A stretch of DNA of 64,000 nucleotides from Cohaesibacter gelatinilyticus. GTDB lineage: Bacteria > Pseudomonadota > Alphaproteobacteria > Rhizobiales > Cohaesibacteraceae. Positions 16,075 to 26,615 of the stretch are shown here, in pieces. The stretch covers positions 1,736,001-1,800,000 of the forward strand of contig NZ_OBEL01000001.1 in assembly GCF_900215605.1 (NCBI RefSeq), in the 5' to 3' direction. Under the pieces are notes generated by a model. It was given only the letters and a program-made list of their open reading frames with translations, was not told where the DNA came from and ran no database searches. Position 1 is the stretch's first letter. Each line of letters begins with the position of its first letter. Position numbers and translations under genes: made by a program.

Positions 16075-16971
16075 TCAGGAAACGTTGATATCCAGCCCGA
16101 GATCAAAAACAGGAGATGAATGCGTGACGAAGCCGGTAGAAATATAGTCAATTCCTGTTTCAGCGATAGAACGCACTGAATCCGGAGTGATACCACCAGA
16201 TGCTTCTGCAATAACACCACTTCCCTCCAACATCGTAACCGCCTCACGCAGCTTGTCTGGCTCCATATTATCAAGCAGAACAACGTCAGGACTCGCAGTG
16301 AGAGCCTCAGCCAATTGTTCCAGCGTATCGACTTCCACTTCGATCTTGACCAGATGCCCGACAAAATCCCGCGCTTGTCTTATTGCGCCTGCAACAGATC
16401 CTGTTACGGCAATATGGTTATCCTTGATAAGAACGGCGTCATCTAGGCCAAAGCGATGATTGGAGCCGCCTCCACATCGCACCGCATATTTTTCAAATGC
16501 TCGCAAGCCAGGAGTTGTTTTGCGTGTGCAGGTAACTTTGGCACCGGTACCCTCAATCAGATCGACAAATGTTCGGGTCGCTGTCGCAACTCCTGACATA
16601 CGCCCCATATAGTTCAGCGCGACCCTTTCAGCCGAGAGAAGCAAGCGAGCCGGGCCCGCAATCCTGGCAATCACATCACCTTGCTGAACGCTTACCCCAT
16701 CCTCAACAACCGGTTCAAAATGTAGTTCCTCGCCCCGTCGATCTCCAATCAGCTTGAATGCTCTTTCAGCAACGGGCAGGCCGGATATGATCCCCTTGTG
16801 GCGTGCGGCAATAACTGCTTGTGCATTGGCAGCATCCGGAATCGTCGCCAGCGTGGTAATGTCTCCAGCCCGACCAAGATCCTCAACAAGGGCAGCCTGA
16901 ACCGCCGCATCAACAAGCGGGCGTGGCAGATAGAGATTATCCGCAGCAAAAGTGCCGGATTGGATGGTCAT
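16075..16971 (-). CDS. nadC: Nicotinate-nucleotide pyrophosphorylase (carboxylating)
   Basis: A 298-residue quinolinate phosphoribosyltransferase that converts quinolinate and PRPP to nicotinate mononucleotide. Diagnostic stretches are CTRKTTPGLR, the GGGSNHRFGLDD turn, VLIKDNH and the C-terminal LLDNM / EASGGI phosphate-binding strands. The ATG at 16971 lies one base past the nadB stop; the frame is open further upstream, but that extension overlaps nadB and is unlike the family. Last gene of nadABC. Confidence 0.95.
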   Translation of the reverse strand: MTIQSGTFAADNLYLPRPLVDAAVQAALVEDLGRAGDITTLATIPDAANAQAVIAARHKGIISGLPVAERAFKLIGDRRGEELHFEPVVEDGVSVQQGDVIARIAGPARLLLSAERVALNYMGRMSGVATATRTFVDLIEGTGAKVTCTRKTTPGLRAFEKYAVRCGGGSNHRFGLDDAVLIKDNHIAVTGSVAGAIRQARDFVGHLVKIEVEVDTLEQLAEALTASPDVVLLDNMEPDKLREAVTMLEGSGVIAEASGGITPDSVRSIAETGIDYISTGFVTHSSPVFDLGLDINVS

Positions 16972-16972
16972 A

Positions 16973-18619
16973 TCACACTCTTTTCTTGGATTTTTGGGCC
17001 GGCGTGGAAAGAGAAGACGGTGCCAGAATGTCAGCGATGGCCTCATCAACCTGCCGGAGATTGATGAATGTCCGATGTTGCCAATTCGCTTCAGAGTTTG
17101 GGAAATCCATCCGATAATGTCCCCCTCTGCTTTCCTGGCGCAACCAGGCAGCAACGGCGATCATTTTTGCGACAGTCAACTGGTTCACAAAACTCTGACT
17201 GACGGCCTTCTTTTCAAGATCAACAAAGACCTGCAATGCTTCTTTCAGCCCTTCGGCATTACGCTCGACACCGACATAGAGGCTCATTGTTTTACGCAGA
17301 AGATCCACGTCTTCTGAAGGTTGGACCTGATCAGGAAGCAGATCTTCCCCGTCATATTCCGGCCATTTCACTATGTTCGATGCATGGAGTTGTCCATTTA
17401 TGTCCTCCGCCACACAGGAAGCAAACACCACCGCTTCCAGAAGAGAATTGGATGCCAACCTGTTGGCTCCATGGGCTCCGGTGGAAGTCACCTCACCTGC
17501 AGCCCATAGACCATCTAAACTGGTCCGCCCTCTGGCGTCAGTCAACACACCACCCATATGATAATGGGCTGCCGGTACAACGGGTAGCGGATCAGTCATC
17601 GGGTCCAGATCGGCATCAACTGCATATCCATGGACTGTCGGAAAATCCCTTGCAAAATGCTTTCCGACGGCTTCTCGACAATCCAGAAACGCACCATTGC
17701 CAGATATGACCTGTCGATGGATAGCCCGAGCCACAATATCACGTGGAGCAAGTTCTGCATCCTCATGCTCTTCAAGCATGAAACGCTTTCCATCCCTGTC
17801 AATCAGATACGCACCATGCCCCCGCAAGGCTTCCGTCGCCAAAGGAGCCGGATCCTTATCAACATCAAGTGCAGTCGGGTGAAATTGTACAAATTCCGGA
17901 TCGGCAATCATGGCCCCTGCCCGGGCAGCCATTGCCATACCATCACCATTCGCCTCGGACGGATTGGTTGTCACCTTGTAAAGATGTCCGACACCGCCAG
18001 AAGCCAGAACAACTGTGCGTGCAGGAAACAACACTGCTTCACTTAAACGGTTTTCATCGCTTCGTCTGCGGGCAATCACACCCACCACATGCCCCTCGCC
18101 CATATGCAGGCTTTCGGCCTGATACCCTGAAACCAGCCGGATGGATCTTGTACCCAGCACACGTCGTTTCAGGGCCTCCATGATAGCCGCACCGGCACGA
18201 TCACCAGAAACCCGGACGATCCTGTGTGTCGAATGGGCCGCCTCGCGGGACAATAACAGCTTACCTTCCAGATCCTTGTCAAACGGAACACCAACTTCGA
18301 GCAGATCAAGGATGCGATCTGCAGCATGAGAGCTCATGAGAGTGGCAATTTCCTCATCGACGATGCCTGCCCCGGCCTTAAGCGTATCGGCAACATGTGC
18401 TTCGACACTGTCACCTTCAGATACAGCTGCAGCTATTCCACCCTGTGCCCAAACAGAAGATGATCCCTCACCTATTGGCGCTGCACTCAGGACCGTCACT
18501 GGTATAGGAGCAAGCTTGAGAGCACAGAACAAGCCTGCAAGTCCCCCACCCACAATGATGACATCATCATTGTGGGGCCATCTGGCTGGTCGAGTCGTAT
18601 TTGGAATGGAAGCAATCAT
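16973..18619 (-). CDS. nadB: L-aspartate oxidase
   Basis: A 548-residue flavoprotein of the succinate dehydrogenase/fumarate reductase family that oxidises aspartate to iminoaspartate for NadA. The N-terminal dinucleotide fold is [10 protein letters not shown] (21-30). [27 protein letters not shown] and the [17 protein letters not shown]-binding stretch near residue 385 are characteristic. A C-terminal helical domain follows. The stop is one base from the nadC start; nadA ends 22 bases upstream. Confidence 0.95.
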   Translation of the reverse strand: MIASIPNTTRPARWPHNDDVIIVGGGLAGLFCALKLAPIPVTVLSAAPIGEGSSSVWAQGGIAAAVSEGDSVEAHVADTLKAGAGIVDEEIATLMSSHAADRILDLLEVGVPFDKDLEGKLLLSREAAHSTHRIVRVSGDRAGAAIMEALKRRVLGTRSIRLVSGYQAESLHMGEGHVVGVIARRRSDENRLSEAVLFPARTVVLASGGVGHLYKVTTNPSEANGDGMAMAARAGAMIADPEFVQFHPTALDVDKDPAPLATEALRGHGAYLIDRDGKRFMLEEHEDAELAPRDIVARAIHRQVISGNGAFLDCREAVGKHFARDFPTVHGYAVDADLDPMTDPLPVVPAAHYHMGGVLTDARGRTSLDGLWAAGEVTSTGAHGANRLASNSLLEAVVFASCVAEDINGQLHASNIVKWPEYDGEDLLPDQVQPSEDVDLLRKTMSLYVGVERNAEGLKEALQVFVDLEKKAVSQSFVNQLTVAKMIAVAAWLRQESRGGHYRMDFPNSEANWQHRTFINLRQVDEAIADILAPSSLSTPAQKSKKRV

Positions 18620-18641
18620 GGAACTTATCCGCCAACCAGTC

Positions 18642-19721
18642 TCAGGACTTGAGATTGATCATACGTTCCACCGCCCGGCGAGCTTTGTCGGCCACGAACG
18701 GATCAACCGTCACCTCTTCTTGCATATAGAGCAGACTGTCGAGAATTTTGGGCAGCGTGATCTTTTTCATATGCGGACAAAAATTACAGGGCCGAACAAA
18801 GTTCACATCCGGCGTTTCACTGGCCACATTGTCTGCCATGGAACATTCGGTGATCATCATCACCTTTTCAGGACGATTGTTCTTGACCCAATCGATCATG
18901 CCTTTTGTAGACCCACAATAGTCTGCTTCCGCCACCACTTCGGGCGGACATTCGGGATGGGCAATAATCTGCACATCAGGCATGGATTTGCGATAATTCT
19001 GCAATTCCTCAGCTGTGAACCGTTCATGCACTTCACAGGACCCAGCATAAGTTAGAACTTCCACATCAGTTTGTGCGGCCACATTGCGCGCCAGATATTG
19101 ATCCGGAATCAGAAGCACCCGATCCGTTCCCATGCTTTCAACGATTTGAACCGCATTGGAAGATGTACAACAAATATCACATTCCGCTTTCACATCCGCT
19201 GACGTGTTCACATAGGTGATGATTGGAACACCGGGATATTGTTCCCTCAGAGCCCTCACATCGGCAGCAGTGATGGAACTGGCCAACGAACAGCCAGCTG
19301 TCGCATCAGGGATGAGTACCGTTTTTTCCGGACATAGAATTTTTGAGGTTTCCGCCATGAAGTGTACGCCACACTGAACAATCAGATCAGCGTCTGACCG
19401 CGCCGCCTCAATTGCCAGCTGCAGGCTGTCACCCTTGAAATCCGAAACACCATGAAAAATTTCCGGTGTTTGGTAATTATGAGCGAGAATCACGGCGCCG
19501 CGCTCTTTCTTGATCCGGTTGATCGCGGAAATATAGGGCGCGTGAAATGGCCACTCTATCGGTGGAATCACATCCTTGACCTTCTCATAGACATGAGCGG
19601 TCTCCGAGGCGATTTCGTCCGTAAATTCGAGTGACGGCGCTGGCAGGATACCTCGATTCAAGGCCGCCTTTGACAGATCGCGGGTGGCAAAATCGGTCAC
19701 AGTTTGTGCAGGCAACAACAT
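18642..19721 (-). CDS. nadA: Quinolinate synthase
   Basis: A 359-residue iron-sulfur enzyme that condenses iminoaspartate with dihydroxyacetone phosphate. Three expected [4Fe-4S] cysteines are visible: Cys117 in [10 protein letters not shown], Cys229 in AGSCEVHE and one of the two cysteines in PCNFCPHMK (312/315). HNYQTPEI and the [10 protein letters not shown] region are substrate-binding stretches. GAGGAGG lies about ten bases before the ATG. First gene of nadABC, with its promoter in the AT-rich stretch upstream. Confidence 0.95.
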   Translation of the reverse strand: MLLPAQTVTDFATRDLSKAALNRGILPAPSLEFTDEIASETAHVYEKVKDVIPPIEWPFHAPYISAINRIKKERGAVILAHNYQTPEIFHGVSDFKGDSLQLAIEAARSDADLIVQCGVHFMAETSKILCPEKTVLIPDATAGCSLASSITAADVRALREQYPGVPIITYVNTSADVKAECDICCTSSNAVQIVESMGTDRVLLIPDQYLARNVAAQTDVEVLTYAGSCEVHERFTAEELQNYRKSMPDVQIIAHPECPPEVVAEADYCGSTKGMIDWVKNNRPEKVMMITECSMADNVASETPDVNFVRPCNFCPHMKKITLPKILDSLLYMQEEVTVDPFVADKARRAVERMINLKS

Positions 19722-20171
19722 GGGGTCTATGCCTCCTCTTTTTCTCAGCTATATGCTGTATGGGTCCTTCGAGCAGCACCCGGCCCTCCCTCCAAACAAA
19801 CCTTGTCACAATGCTTGGGGGCTTCGCCTTTGCTTCCCTAACTTACTTATACTAATTTTGAGCATAAGCAAGGCTATAAAATGGTCAACAAGATTTCACT
19901 CCTATTGCCACGAGATAATAATCAACAAAAACAAACAATTAGAGTTTTAAAAAAATCTCATCATGACGTTCATTTGGACGACAAAAATACAATCACGCAT
20001 TTTAGATGGCTTCAATTTCACTTACCCAGCGCAAACCCAATAACAGTTTCATTTCATTTTCAAAGGGTTGGATTTTCAAGCTCATCTCAATCTCGCTTCC
20101 AATTTATCTGAAATTATTCTGCCCCCAAGGCGCGTATTACTGCCATCACTAGCGAAGGGCTGGCAGGCATA
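19722..20171. other. AT-rich intergenic region upstream of nadA
   Basis: About 450 bases without a convincing gene; a 76-codon plus-strand frame at 19881-20111 has no ribosome-binding site and unremarkable composition. A near-dyad ACTTAT / ATAAGC (19845-19869) overlaps a TATAAG hexamer on the minus strand, about 120 bases before nadA, and could be a promoter with an NAD-linked operator. Confidence 0.35.
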
Positions 20172-20202
20172 AAAAAACCCGGCCAAACTGGCCGGGTTTT
20201 TT
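20172..20202. terminator. Terminator after pccA
   Basis: A 13-pair perfect stem AAAAAACCCGGCC / GGCCGGGTTTTTT with a five-base loop, 23 bases past the pccA stop; works on both strands. Confidence 0.9.
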
Positions 20203-20224
20203 GAACTTTTAATTGATCTGAGTT

Positions 20225-22255
20225 TTACGCGTCATCACCAGATGCAAACTCCATGATCACGGCATCAACGGCCAAGCTATCACCAGGAACAGCATTGATC
20301 TTTGAAACAACCAGATCACGCTCAGCACGCAAAATATTTTCCATTTTCATGGCTTCTACGGTCGCCAAAGCTTCACCAGCCTGCACCTGCTGACCTTCCT
20401 GAACGGCGATGGACACCACCAAACCGGGCATCGGGCAAAGCAGAAGATTGGATGTATCTGGCGGAATGCGAACCGGCATCAGGGCCTCCATGGCCGCAAC
20501 ATTCGGGCGCATAACCTTGGCATCAACCTGTACACCGGAATGGGTCAGTTGATAAGAATTAAGACCAGCACGAACCTGCACAGTCAGTTTCTTGCCGCCA
20601 ACAGTACCAGTCCAGAGATTGGCTCCAGGCACCCAGTCAGACACCACAGCAACCTTCGAACCATCTTCATAGCGCATATCCATCTCGATAGGCGTCGACG
20701 GCATACCAGCGACAAAATTCACTGCAACGCGATTTTCCTTGGAAAGCGCAACAACCCATTCCTGCCTGGTCTCACCAGAGTGAGGTGCCATGCGATCAAT
20801 GAAGTCGTCCAGACGATTCTTGCGAACCAGTTCCATGGAAAGAGCCACAGCAGCCAAGGCTTTCTCGCTCTCTTCATTCAACGACACGCCCTCAAAGCCG
20901 TCAGGATATTCCTCATCAATGAAGGCAGTGGTCAAATTACCAGCTTTCCAACGTGGATGATCCATCAGAGCGGCAAGGAACGGCACGTTATGTTCAATCC
21001 CATCCACAACGAATGCATCCAGAGCGGTAGACATATGAGCAATGGCAGCTTCGCGACTATTTGCATGCGTACAAAGTTTTGCGATCATCGGGTCATAGAA
21101 CATGGAAATTTCAGAACCCGAAACCACACCGGTATCATTGCGGATGGTCAGGCCATCAACAGTACCCTCTTGTGGCGGCATGTAATTCACCAGACGACCG
21201 ATGGACGGCAGGAAGTTGCGGAACGGATCTTCAGCATAAATGCGGCTCTCAATAGCCCAACCATTGAGTTTCACATCGTCCTGCGCAATTTCCAGCTTCT
21301 CACCATAGGCAACGCGAATCATCTGTTCGACCAGATCAACGCCGGTGATCAGCTCGGTAACTGGATGCTCCACCTGCAAACGCGTGTTCATTTCCAGGAA
21401 ATAAAAGTTCTTGTCCTTGTCGACAATGAATTCCACGGTGCCTGCAGAGCAATAATCCACCGCTTTGGCCAGAGCCACAGCCTGTTCACCCATGGCTTTG
21501 CGGGTTTTCTCATCCAAAAAGGGCGATGGAGCTTCCTCAATCACCTTCTGGTTACGGCGCTGAATGGAGCACTCGCGCTCACCCAGATAGACAGCATTGC
21601 CATGCTTGTCAGCCAGAACCTGAATTTCGATATGGCGCGGGCCAACAACGAATTTTTCGATAAAGCAGCGATCATCACCAAAGGATGATTTGGCCTCGGA
21701 CTTGGCCAGCTGGAAACCTTCACGGGCTTCATCTTCATCCCAGGCAATACGCATGCCTTTACCGCCGCCGCCAGCAGATGCCTTGATCATGACAGGAAAA
21801 CCGACATCCCTGGCGATGCGCACCGCGTGCTCGGCATCTTCGATCACGTCCATATGGCCGGGAACGGTGGAAACTTCGGCTTCATTGGCGAACTTCTTCG
21901 ATTCAATCTTGTCGCCCATGGCCTTGATCGCGCCAGTAGGTGGACCAATGAATTCAATGCCGGCTTCTGCCAGCGCCTTACAGAAATCAGCATTCTCGGA
22001 GAGGAACCCATAACCCGGGTGAACAGCTTCTGCACCGGTATCTTTACAAGCCTGAATGATCTTGTCACCCAGCAGGTAGGATTCTGCCGCTGCTGGTGGG
22101 CCGAGATGAACAGCTTCATCGGCCATTTTCACATGCAGAGCGTCCTGGTCCGCGTCGGAATAGACAGCGACGGTTTTAATACCCATCCGCTGAGCTGACT
22201 TAATCACGCGGCAGGCGATTTCCCCGCGGTTAGCAATCAAAATCTTTTTGAACAT
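20225..22255 (-). CDS. pccA: Acetyl/propionyl-CoA carboxylase, biotin carboxylase and carrier subunit
   Basis: A 676-residue alpha subunit. It has a biotin carboxylase N domain (FKKILIANRGEIACRV), an ATP-grasp core with the glycine-rich loop ASAGGGGKGMR, a biotin carboxylase C-terminal domain (to about 445), a linking beta-barrel region, and a C-terminal biotinyl domain with the biotin lysine in EAMKMEN (Lys637). With PccB it converts propionyl-CoA to methylmalonyl-CoA (odd-chain acids, Ile, Val, Met breakdown). AGGA precedes the ATG 22255; the upstream extension in the open frame is not family-like. The beta subunit is 2.7 kb away, beyond the fol genes. Confidence 0.93.
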   Translation of the reverse strand: MFKKILIANRGEIACRVIKSAQRMGIKTVAVYSDADQDALHVKMADEAVHLGPPAAAESYLLGDKIIQACKDTGAEAVHPGYGFLSENADFCKALAEAGIEFIGPPTGAIKAMGDKIESKKFANEAEVSTVPGHMDVIEDAEHAVRIARDVGFPVMIKASAGGGGKGMRIAWDEDEAREGFQLAKSEAKSSFGDDRCFIEKFVVGPRHIEIQVLADKHGNAVYLGERECSIQRRNQKVIEEAPSPFLDEKTRKAMGEQAVALAKAVDYCSAGTVEFIVDKDKNFYFLEMNTRLQVEHPVTELITGVDLVEQMIRVAYGEKLEIAQDDVKLNGWAIESRIYAEDPFRNFLPSIGRLVNYMPPQEGTVDGLTIRNDTGVVSGSEISMFYDPMIAKLCTHANSREAAIAHMSTALDAFVVDGIEHNVPFLAALMDHPRWKAGNLTTAFIDEEYPDGFEGVSLNEESEKALAAVALSMELVRKNRLDDFIDRMAPHSGETRQEWVVALSKENRVAVNFVAGMPSTPIEMDMRYEDGSKVAVVSDWVPGANLWTGTVGGKKLTVQVRAGLNSYQLTHSGVQVDAKVMRPNVAAMEALMPVRIPPDTSNLLLCPMPGLVVSIAVQEGQQVQAGEALATVEAMKMENILRAERDLVVSKINAVPGDSLAVDAVIMEFASGDDA

Positions 22256-22577
22256 GACAATCCTGCACATGCGTTTGGTTTTTCTTCTGGTCCCATGTTG
22301 TAGGACGAGCCAAACAGATAAACAACTCGGACGAACGGCGGACGTAGCCAAAAAACAGGCAAATCTGTGCACGGAAGGGCAAAAATTCGCCTTTGGTTTA
22401 AGCCTTTATGGGTCAAAATGGACCATTTGACCGCCCCAGCTTGAGGATAACTAAGCCCAGATGTCGCTTTTGATGCCTTTCACTTGATCTTAGGGCGATA
22501 GGTAGCCCAAAAAAGAAGCGATAAACACACAGCCGGAGCGCTGTCCAATCTGAACAAAACCGACAGGAGTTGTGATC
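22256..22577. other. Divergent promoter region pccA / folP with palindrome
   Basis: No gene seen. At 22411-22432 the arms GGTCAAAATGG and ACCATTTGACC form an imperfect dyad of about 11 bases per arm, midway between the divergent genes; a TTGACC hexamer on the minus strand overlaps it. An operator is plausible, the regulator unknown. Confidence 0.4.
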
Positions 22578-23414
22578 GTGAGCAAATCTCTTGCCCCCCG
22601 ACCATTGGGACCAATTGAGTGGCAACCGGATAGCATGCCTTTGATCATGGGCATCATCAATGTCACACCCGATTCTTTCTCCGACGGTGGTTTGTTTGAC
22701 GAAGAAGACAAAGCTCTTTCCCACGCCAGACAACTAGCCCGGGAAGGTGCGCATATTCTCGATATTGGCGGCGAATCAACTCGCCCGGGCGCACAGGTCG
22801 TCGGACTGGACGAAGAACTGAGCCGTATCAAACCCGCAATTGAAGCCATTGCAACTGCAAAGCTTGGTACGGCCGTCTCAATCGACACTTACAAAGCCAA
22901 GGTCGCGGATGCAGCCCTCAAATCTGGTGCCCATATCGTCAATGATGTTTGGGGTTTACAGCGTGAACCGGATATTGCAAAAGCAGCGGCTGATCATCAG
23001 GCGCCGGTCATCGTCAATCATTGGGAAAAGAGCATTCCCGCCGACGTCGATCTGCTGGAGGCCATGAAACGTTTTTTCGATCGCTCAATCGAGATCGCCC
23101 TAAAGGCAGGTTTGAATGATAGTCATATCATCCTTGATCCCGGCATCGGCTTTGGCAAAAGCTTTGAGGATAATCTGGTCATCCTCAATCGTCTGGAAGA
23201 GATCGCCGCTTGGGGATACCCGTTGCTGATGGGCACCTCTCGCAAGAGTTTCATTGGCAAGCTGTTGGACAAAGAGCCTCAGGATCGCCTCTTCGGCACC
23301 ATAGCATCCAACGTGATTGCCCAGATGAAAGGCGCGCATATCTTCCGTGTGCATGACGTTGAAGCACATCTGGACGCCTTGAAAATCACCCGAGCCATTC
23401 AACAAGCCAAATGA
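22578..23414 (+). CDS. folP: Dihydropteroate synthase
   Basis: A 278-residue TIM-barrel enzyme that joins p-aminobenzoate to dihydropterin pyrophosphate. The two family signatures are MGIINVTPDSFSDGG and GGESTRPGA, followed by SIDTYK, the DPGIGFGK loop and GTSRKSFIG. The second GTG (22578) has AGGAG eight bases upstream and is preferred to the GTG at 22572, which is too close to it. First gene of folP-folB-folK. Confidence 0.95.
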   Translation: MSKSLAPRPLGPIEWQPDSMPLIMGIINVTPDSFSDGGLFDEEDKALSHARQLAREGAHILDIGGESTRPGAQVVGLDEELSRIKPAIEAIATAKLGTAVSIDTYKAKVADAALKSGAHIVNDVWGLQREPDIAKAAADHQAPVIVNHWEKSIPADVDLLEAMKRFFDRSIEIALKAGLNDSHIILDPGIGFGKSFEDNLVILNRLEEIAAWGYPLLMGTSRKSFIGKLLDKEPQDRLFGTIASNVIAQMKGAHIFRVHDVEAHLDALKITRAIQQAK

Positions 23415-23447
23415 AGCTGCAACAAGAAGCCGAATAAAGGACTCATA

Positions 23448-23822
23448 ATGGATAGAATCATTCTGCGCGATCTGGCTTTCTTCGCCTATCACGGCGTTTA
23501 TCAGGAAGAGGCCAATCTCGGCCAGCGCTTTTACTTCGATCTCGACTGCTATCTGGATCTACGCCCGGCAGGTGAGACAGACGATGAGCATCAGACCGTA
23601 CGCTATGACCATATCGCCAAACGCGTGGAAACAATCGTCACCAAGCAGCGGTTCAACCTGATCGAAGCTCTGGCAGAAGCGGTGGCCAGGGATTTGCTGA
23701 GCAATATGGACAAGCTGCAAAGCTTGCGCTTGAAGGTAAGAAAGCCCGAAGCACCAATCCCGGCAATTGTCAAAGATATTGCGGTGGAGATCACCCGCGC
23801 ACGCAAGGATTACAATCTATGA
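23448..23822 (+). CDS. folB: Dihydroneopterin aldolase
   Basis: A 124-residue enzyme that cleaves dihydroneopterin to hydroxymethyl-dihydropterin and glycolaldehyde. DLAFFAYHGVYQEEANLGQRF holds the expected active-site glutamate, and the C-terminal RKPEAPIP holds the catalytic lysine. Its stop overlaps the folK start by four bases (ATGA), giving coupled translation. Confidence 0.94.
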   Translation: MDRIILRDLAFFAYHGVYQEEANLGQRFYFDLDCYLDLRPAGETDDEHQTVRYDHIAKRVETIVTKQRFNLIEALAEAVARDLLSNMDKLQSLRLKVRKPEAPIPAIVKDIAVEITRARKDYNL

Positions 23823-24292
23823 TCCGCGCCTTTCTGAGCCTTGGCGGCAATATCGGTGACGCAGCCCAGAATATCCGCAATGCCGTCGATCGATTGGACG
23901 AGCACCCGAATATCAAGCTGACCGCTCTATCAGGTTTCTATAAAACTCCGCCCTGGGGAAATGAAAATCAGGCCCCTTTCGTCAATGCTTGCGCAGAAGT
24001 GGAAACATCCCTGCCTGCGGAAGAGCTTTTGGTTCAATGTTTGCAAACAGAGCATGACATGGGTCGAGAACGAATTGAACATTGGGGACCTCGGATCATC
24101 GACATCGATATCCTGACCTATGGGGATGAAAGAATTCAGCAAGATAACCTCTCTGTTCCTCACCCCTACATGATGGAACGCGCTTTCGTACTGGTGCCAC
24201 TAAAGGACATCGCTCCAGAATTCACAATGAAGGGACAGAGCATTGATCAGGCTCTGACACATCTCGATATCAGCGATATCAAGCGCCTTTGA
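23819..24292 (+). CDS. folK: 6-hydroxymethyl-7,8-dihydropterin pyrophosphokinase
   Basis: A 157-residue kinase that adds pyrophosphate to hydroxymethyl-dihydropterin, the substrate of FolP. The signature GPRIIDIDILTYGD has the two magnesium-binding aspartates; LSLGGNIGD and PHPYMMERAFVL are the other conserved parts. Last gene of the fol operon, convergent with the potassium channel gene. Confidence 0.95.
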   Translation: MIRAFLSLGGNIGDAAQNIRNAVDRLDEHPNIKLTALSGFYKTPPWGNENQAPFVNACAEVETSLPAEELLVQCLQTEHDMGRERIEHWGPRIIDIDILTYGDERIQQDNLSVPHPYMMERAFVLVPLKDIAPEFTMKGQSIDQALTHLDISDIKRL

Positions 24293-24304
24293 AATCAAAA
24301 TGAG

Positions 24305-24326
24305 AGGGGATCAGAAATGATCCCCT
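24305..24326. terminator. Hairpin between convergent folK and channel genes
   Basis: AGGGGATCA-gaaa-TGATCCCCT is a perfect nine-pair stem with a tetraloop that includes the channel stop codon. U-tracts are weak on both sides. Confidence 0.5.
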
Positions 24327-24745
24327 TCGGTAAAGGGACCATAACGAGTGCTGGCGGTAATCAGATAGGCCGTTGACCAACCGATATGAATGAAGCCCGC
24401 AATCCCTTCCAACGCTCCCAGAATACGCCATTTCTCCTCGAGAATGACATCACCATAGCCGAGCGTGGAAAAAGTGACGGTTGAGAAATAGAGCGACATC
24501 TGAAAATCCGGCAGTGCCCCGATCAACCAATAGGTAAAAGCCCAAACCCAGATCTGAAACGCATGGATCCCGAAAATACCCAGAACCGTTGCTACCATCA
24601 GCCAGATTTTCTTGTAATGAATGGTGATATTTGCACCAAAGCGTGCCAATGCTTTGACCCGCACACTCAGCTCAATCACACCAAAAATCTGTATGAAGAC
24701 GCAGACGGCGATCACACAGCTGCCAACGATCAAGCTCAATAACAT
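24311..24745 (-). CDS. Two-helix potassium channel
   Basis: A 144-residue ion channel of the Ion_trans_2 group: membrane helices at about 3-24, 48-75 and 105-130, a pore helix at 82-93 and the K+ selectivity filter STLGYGD at 93-99. No RCK or cyclic-nucleotide domain is attached, so gating is unknown. It follows the fol operon tail to tail. Confidence 0.88.
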   Translation of the reverse strand: MLLSLIVGSCVIAVCVFIQIFGVIELSVRVKALARFGANITIHYKKIWLMVATVLGIFGIHAFQIWVWAFTYWLIGALPDFQMSLYFSTVTFSTLGYGDVILEEKWRILGALEGIAGFIHIGWSTAYLITASTRYGPFTEGDHF

Positions 24746-24835
24746 AACATACGTCCATCTTCCAAAGCCATCAGCACCCTATCTGTCTGGCGCGATATCC
24801 TCACTCACCACCTACATAGATGAGCCTAGACAAAA

Positions 24836-24868
24836 AAAATCGCGCTTCAGTTAACAAAGCGCGATTTT
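24836..24868. terminator. Terminator after pccB
   Basis: A 12-pair stem AAAATCGCGCTT / AAGCGCGATTTT with a nine-base loop, 43 bases past the pccB stop, with an A/T run on both sides. Confidence 0.85.
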
Positions 24869-24910
24869 CTTAAAATCTGACAAAATCTCAAAAGATCAAA
24901 ACTATTCTTC

Positions 24911-26443
24911 TTAGAGCGGAATATTGTCGTGCTTCTTCCAAGGATTCTCCAGCTGTTTGTTGCGCAGCATGCGAAGAGCGCGTGCCAAACGGCGACGTGT
25001 GGATTTTGGCATGATCACTTCATCAATAAAGCCACGCTCTGCTGCCACGAAAGGCGACAGGAAGCGATCTTCATAATCAGCGGTGTGCTGTGCAATCTTC
25101 TCTGGATCATCCATATCTTTACGGAAGATAATCTCAACAGCACCCTTGGCACCCATCACCGCAATTTGCGCAGAAGGCCATGCATAGTTTACGTCACCAC
25201 GCAGATGCTTGGACGCCATCACATCATATGCACCACCATAGGCTTTACGGGTAATCACGGTCACCTTTGGAACAGTCGCTTCAGCATAAGCAAACAAAAG
25301 CTTCGCGCCATGCTTGATCAAGCCGCCATATTCCTGATCAGTTCCAGGCAGAAAGCCAGGAACATCAACATAAGTGACAACCGGAATATCAAAGGCATCG
25401 CAGAAACGAACAAAACGAGCAGCTTTGCGGGACGCATCAGAGTCCAGCACCCCCGCCAGAACCATCGGCTGGTTGGCGACAAAACCAACTGTACGACCTT
25501 CAATGCGACCAAAACCGGTAATGATGTTCTGAGCAAAGGATTCCTGAATTTCGAAGAAGTCACCTTCATCGACAGTCTTCAGGATCAACTCTTTCATATC
25601 ATATGGCTTGTTCGGATTTTCCGGCACCAAGGTATCGAGAGAATCTTCAATACGATCCCACGGATCATAGGTCTCGATTTCCGGCACTTCGCCAACATTG
25701 GAAGATGGTAGGAAGTCAATCAGACGACGCATCTGAAGCAGAGCTTCGACATCATCGTCATAAGCACCATCAGCAATGGAAGATTTAGTGGTATGAATGG
25801 AAGCACCACCCAATTCTTCCGCAGTCACTTCTTCATTGGTCACGGTTTTCACAACGTCAGGACCGGTCACGAACATGTAGGAACGATCACGAACCATGAA
25901 GATGAAGTCAGTCATCGCAGGAGAATAAACATCACCACCAGCACATGGGCCCATGATCACCGAGATCTGCGGTATTACACCGGATGCCAACACATTGCGC
26001 TGGAACACTTCACCATAACCGCCAAGCGCTGCAACACCTTCCTGAATACGAGCACCACCAGCATCAAAGAGACCGATGATCGGCGCACGATTTTTCAGCG
26101 CCATATCCTGGATTTTGATGATCTTCTGAGCGTGTGTCCAGGAAAGGGAACCACCAAGTACCGTGAAGTCCTTGGCAAAGATATAGACGGTACGGCCATT
26201 GACGGTACCCCAACCGGTGACAACACCATCACCCGGCATCTTGACCTTTTCCATACCAAAATCAGTACAGCCATGCTGCACGAACATATCGAATTCTTCA
26301 AAAGAATCTTCGTCGAGAAATGCTTCAATACGTTCACGAGCCGTCAATTTGCCTTTGGCGTGCTGAGCATCAATACGCTTCTGACCACCGCCGATACGGG
26401 CTTGAGCCCGGCGTTCTTCAAGCTCATCTAGGATTTTGGACAT
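24911..26443 (-). CDS. pccB: Propionyl-CoA carboxylase beta subunit
   Basis: A 510-residue carboxyltransferase with two crotonase-like halves. [16 protein letters not shown] and [12 protein letters not shown] form the acyl-CoA site; [13 protein letters not shown] and, in the second half, [16 protein letters not shown] and [13 protein letters not shown] form the biotin/oxyanion sites. The [23 protein letters not shown] region favours propionyl-CoA over methylcrotonyl-CoA as substrate. It pairs with the PccA gene at 20225-22255. Confidence 0.94.
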   Translation of the reverse strand: MSKILDELEERRAQARIGGGQKRIDAQHAKGKLTARERIEAFLDEDSFEEFDMFVQHGCTDFGMEKVKMPGDGVVTGWGTVNGRTVYIFAKDFTVLGGSLSWTHAQKIIKIQDMALKNRAPIIGLFDAGGARIQEGVAALGGYGEVFQRNVLASGVIPQISVIMGPCAGGDVYSPAMTDFIFMVRDRSYMFVTGPDVVKTVTNEEVTAEELGGASIHTTKSSIADGAYDDDVEALLQMRRLIDFLPSSNVGEVPEIETYDPWDRIEDSLDTLVPENPNKPYDMKELILKTVDEGDFFEIQESFAQNIITGFGRIEGRTVGFVANQPMVLAGVLDSDASRKAARFVRFCDAFDIPVVTYVDVPGFLPGTDQEYGGLIKHGAKLLFAYAEATVPKVTVITRKAYGGAYDVMASKHLRGDVNYAWPSAQIAVMGAKGAVEIIFRKDMDDPEKIAQHTADYEDRFLSPFVAAERGFIDEVIMPKSTRRRLARALRMLRNKQLENPWKKHDNIPL

Positions 26444-26615
26444 GGTAGAGCCTTCTTCATAGATTTATCGTTGATACGCTGGTTAGCACGGATCGGGCTG
26501 GCGACAAAGTTGGTCGATGGACGGACCCTATGGGAGAAAAGGCTAAGTCGGGGATAAATATCCCGACTTTTTGAATTTTTCGATCTCAAAAGAGCGTTAA
26601 GTCCACTCAAAACTC

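Noticed and set aside
19881-20111. A 76-codon plus-strand frame in the nadA upstream region
   Set aside because: No Shine-Dalgarno, no recognisable domain, and AT-rich composition in which long open frames arise by chance.
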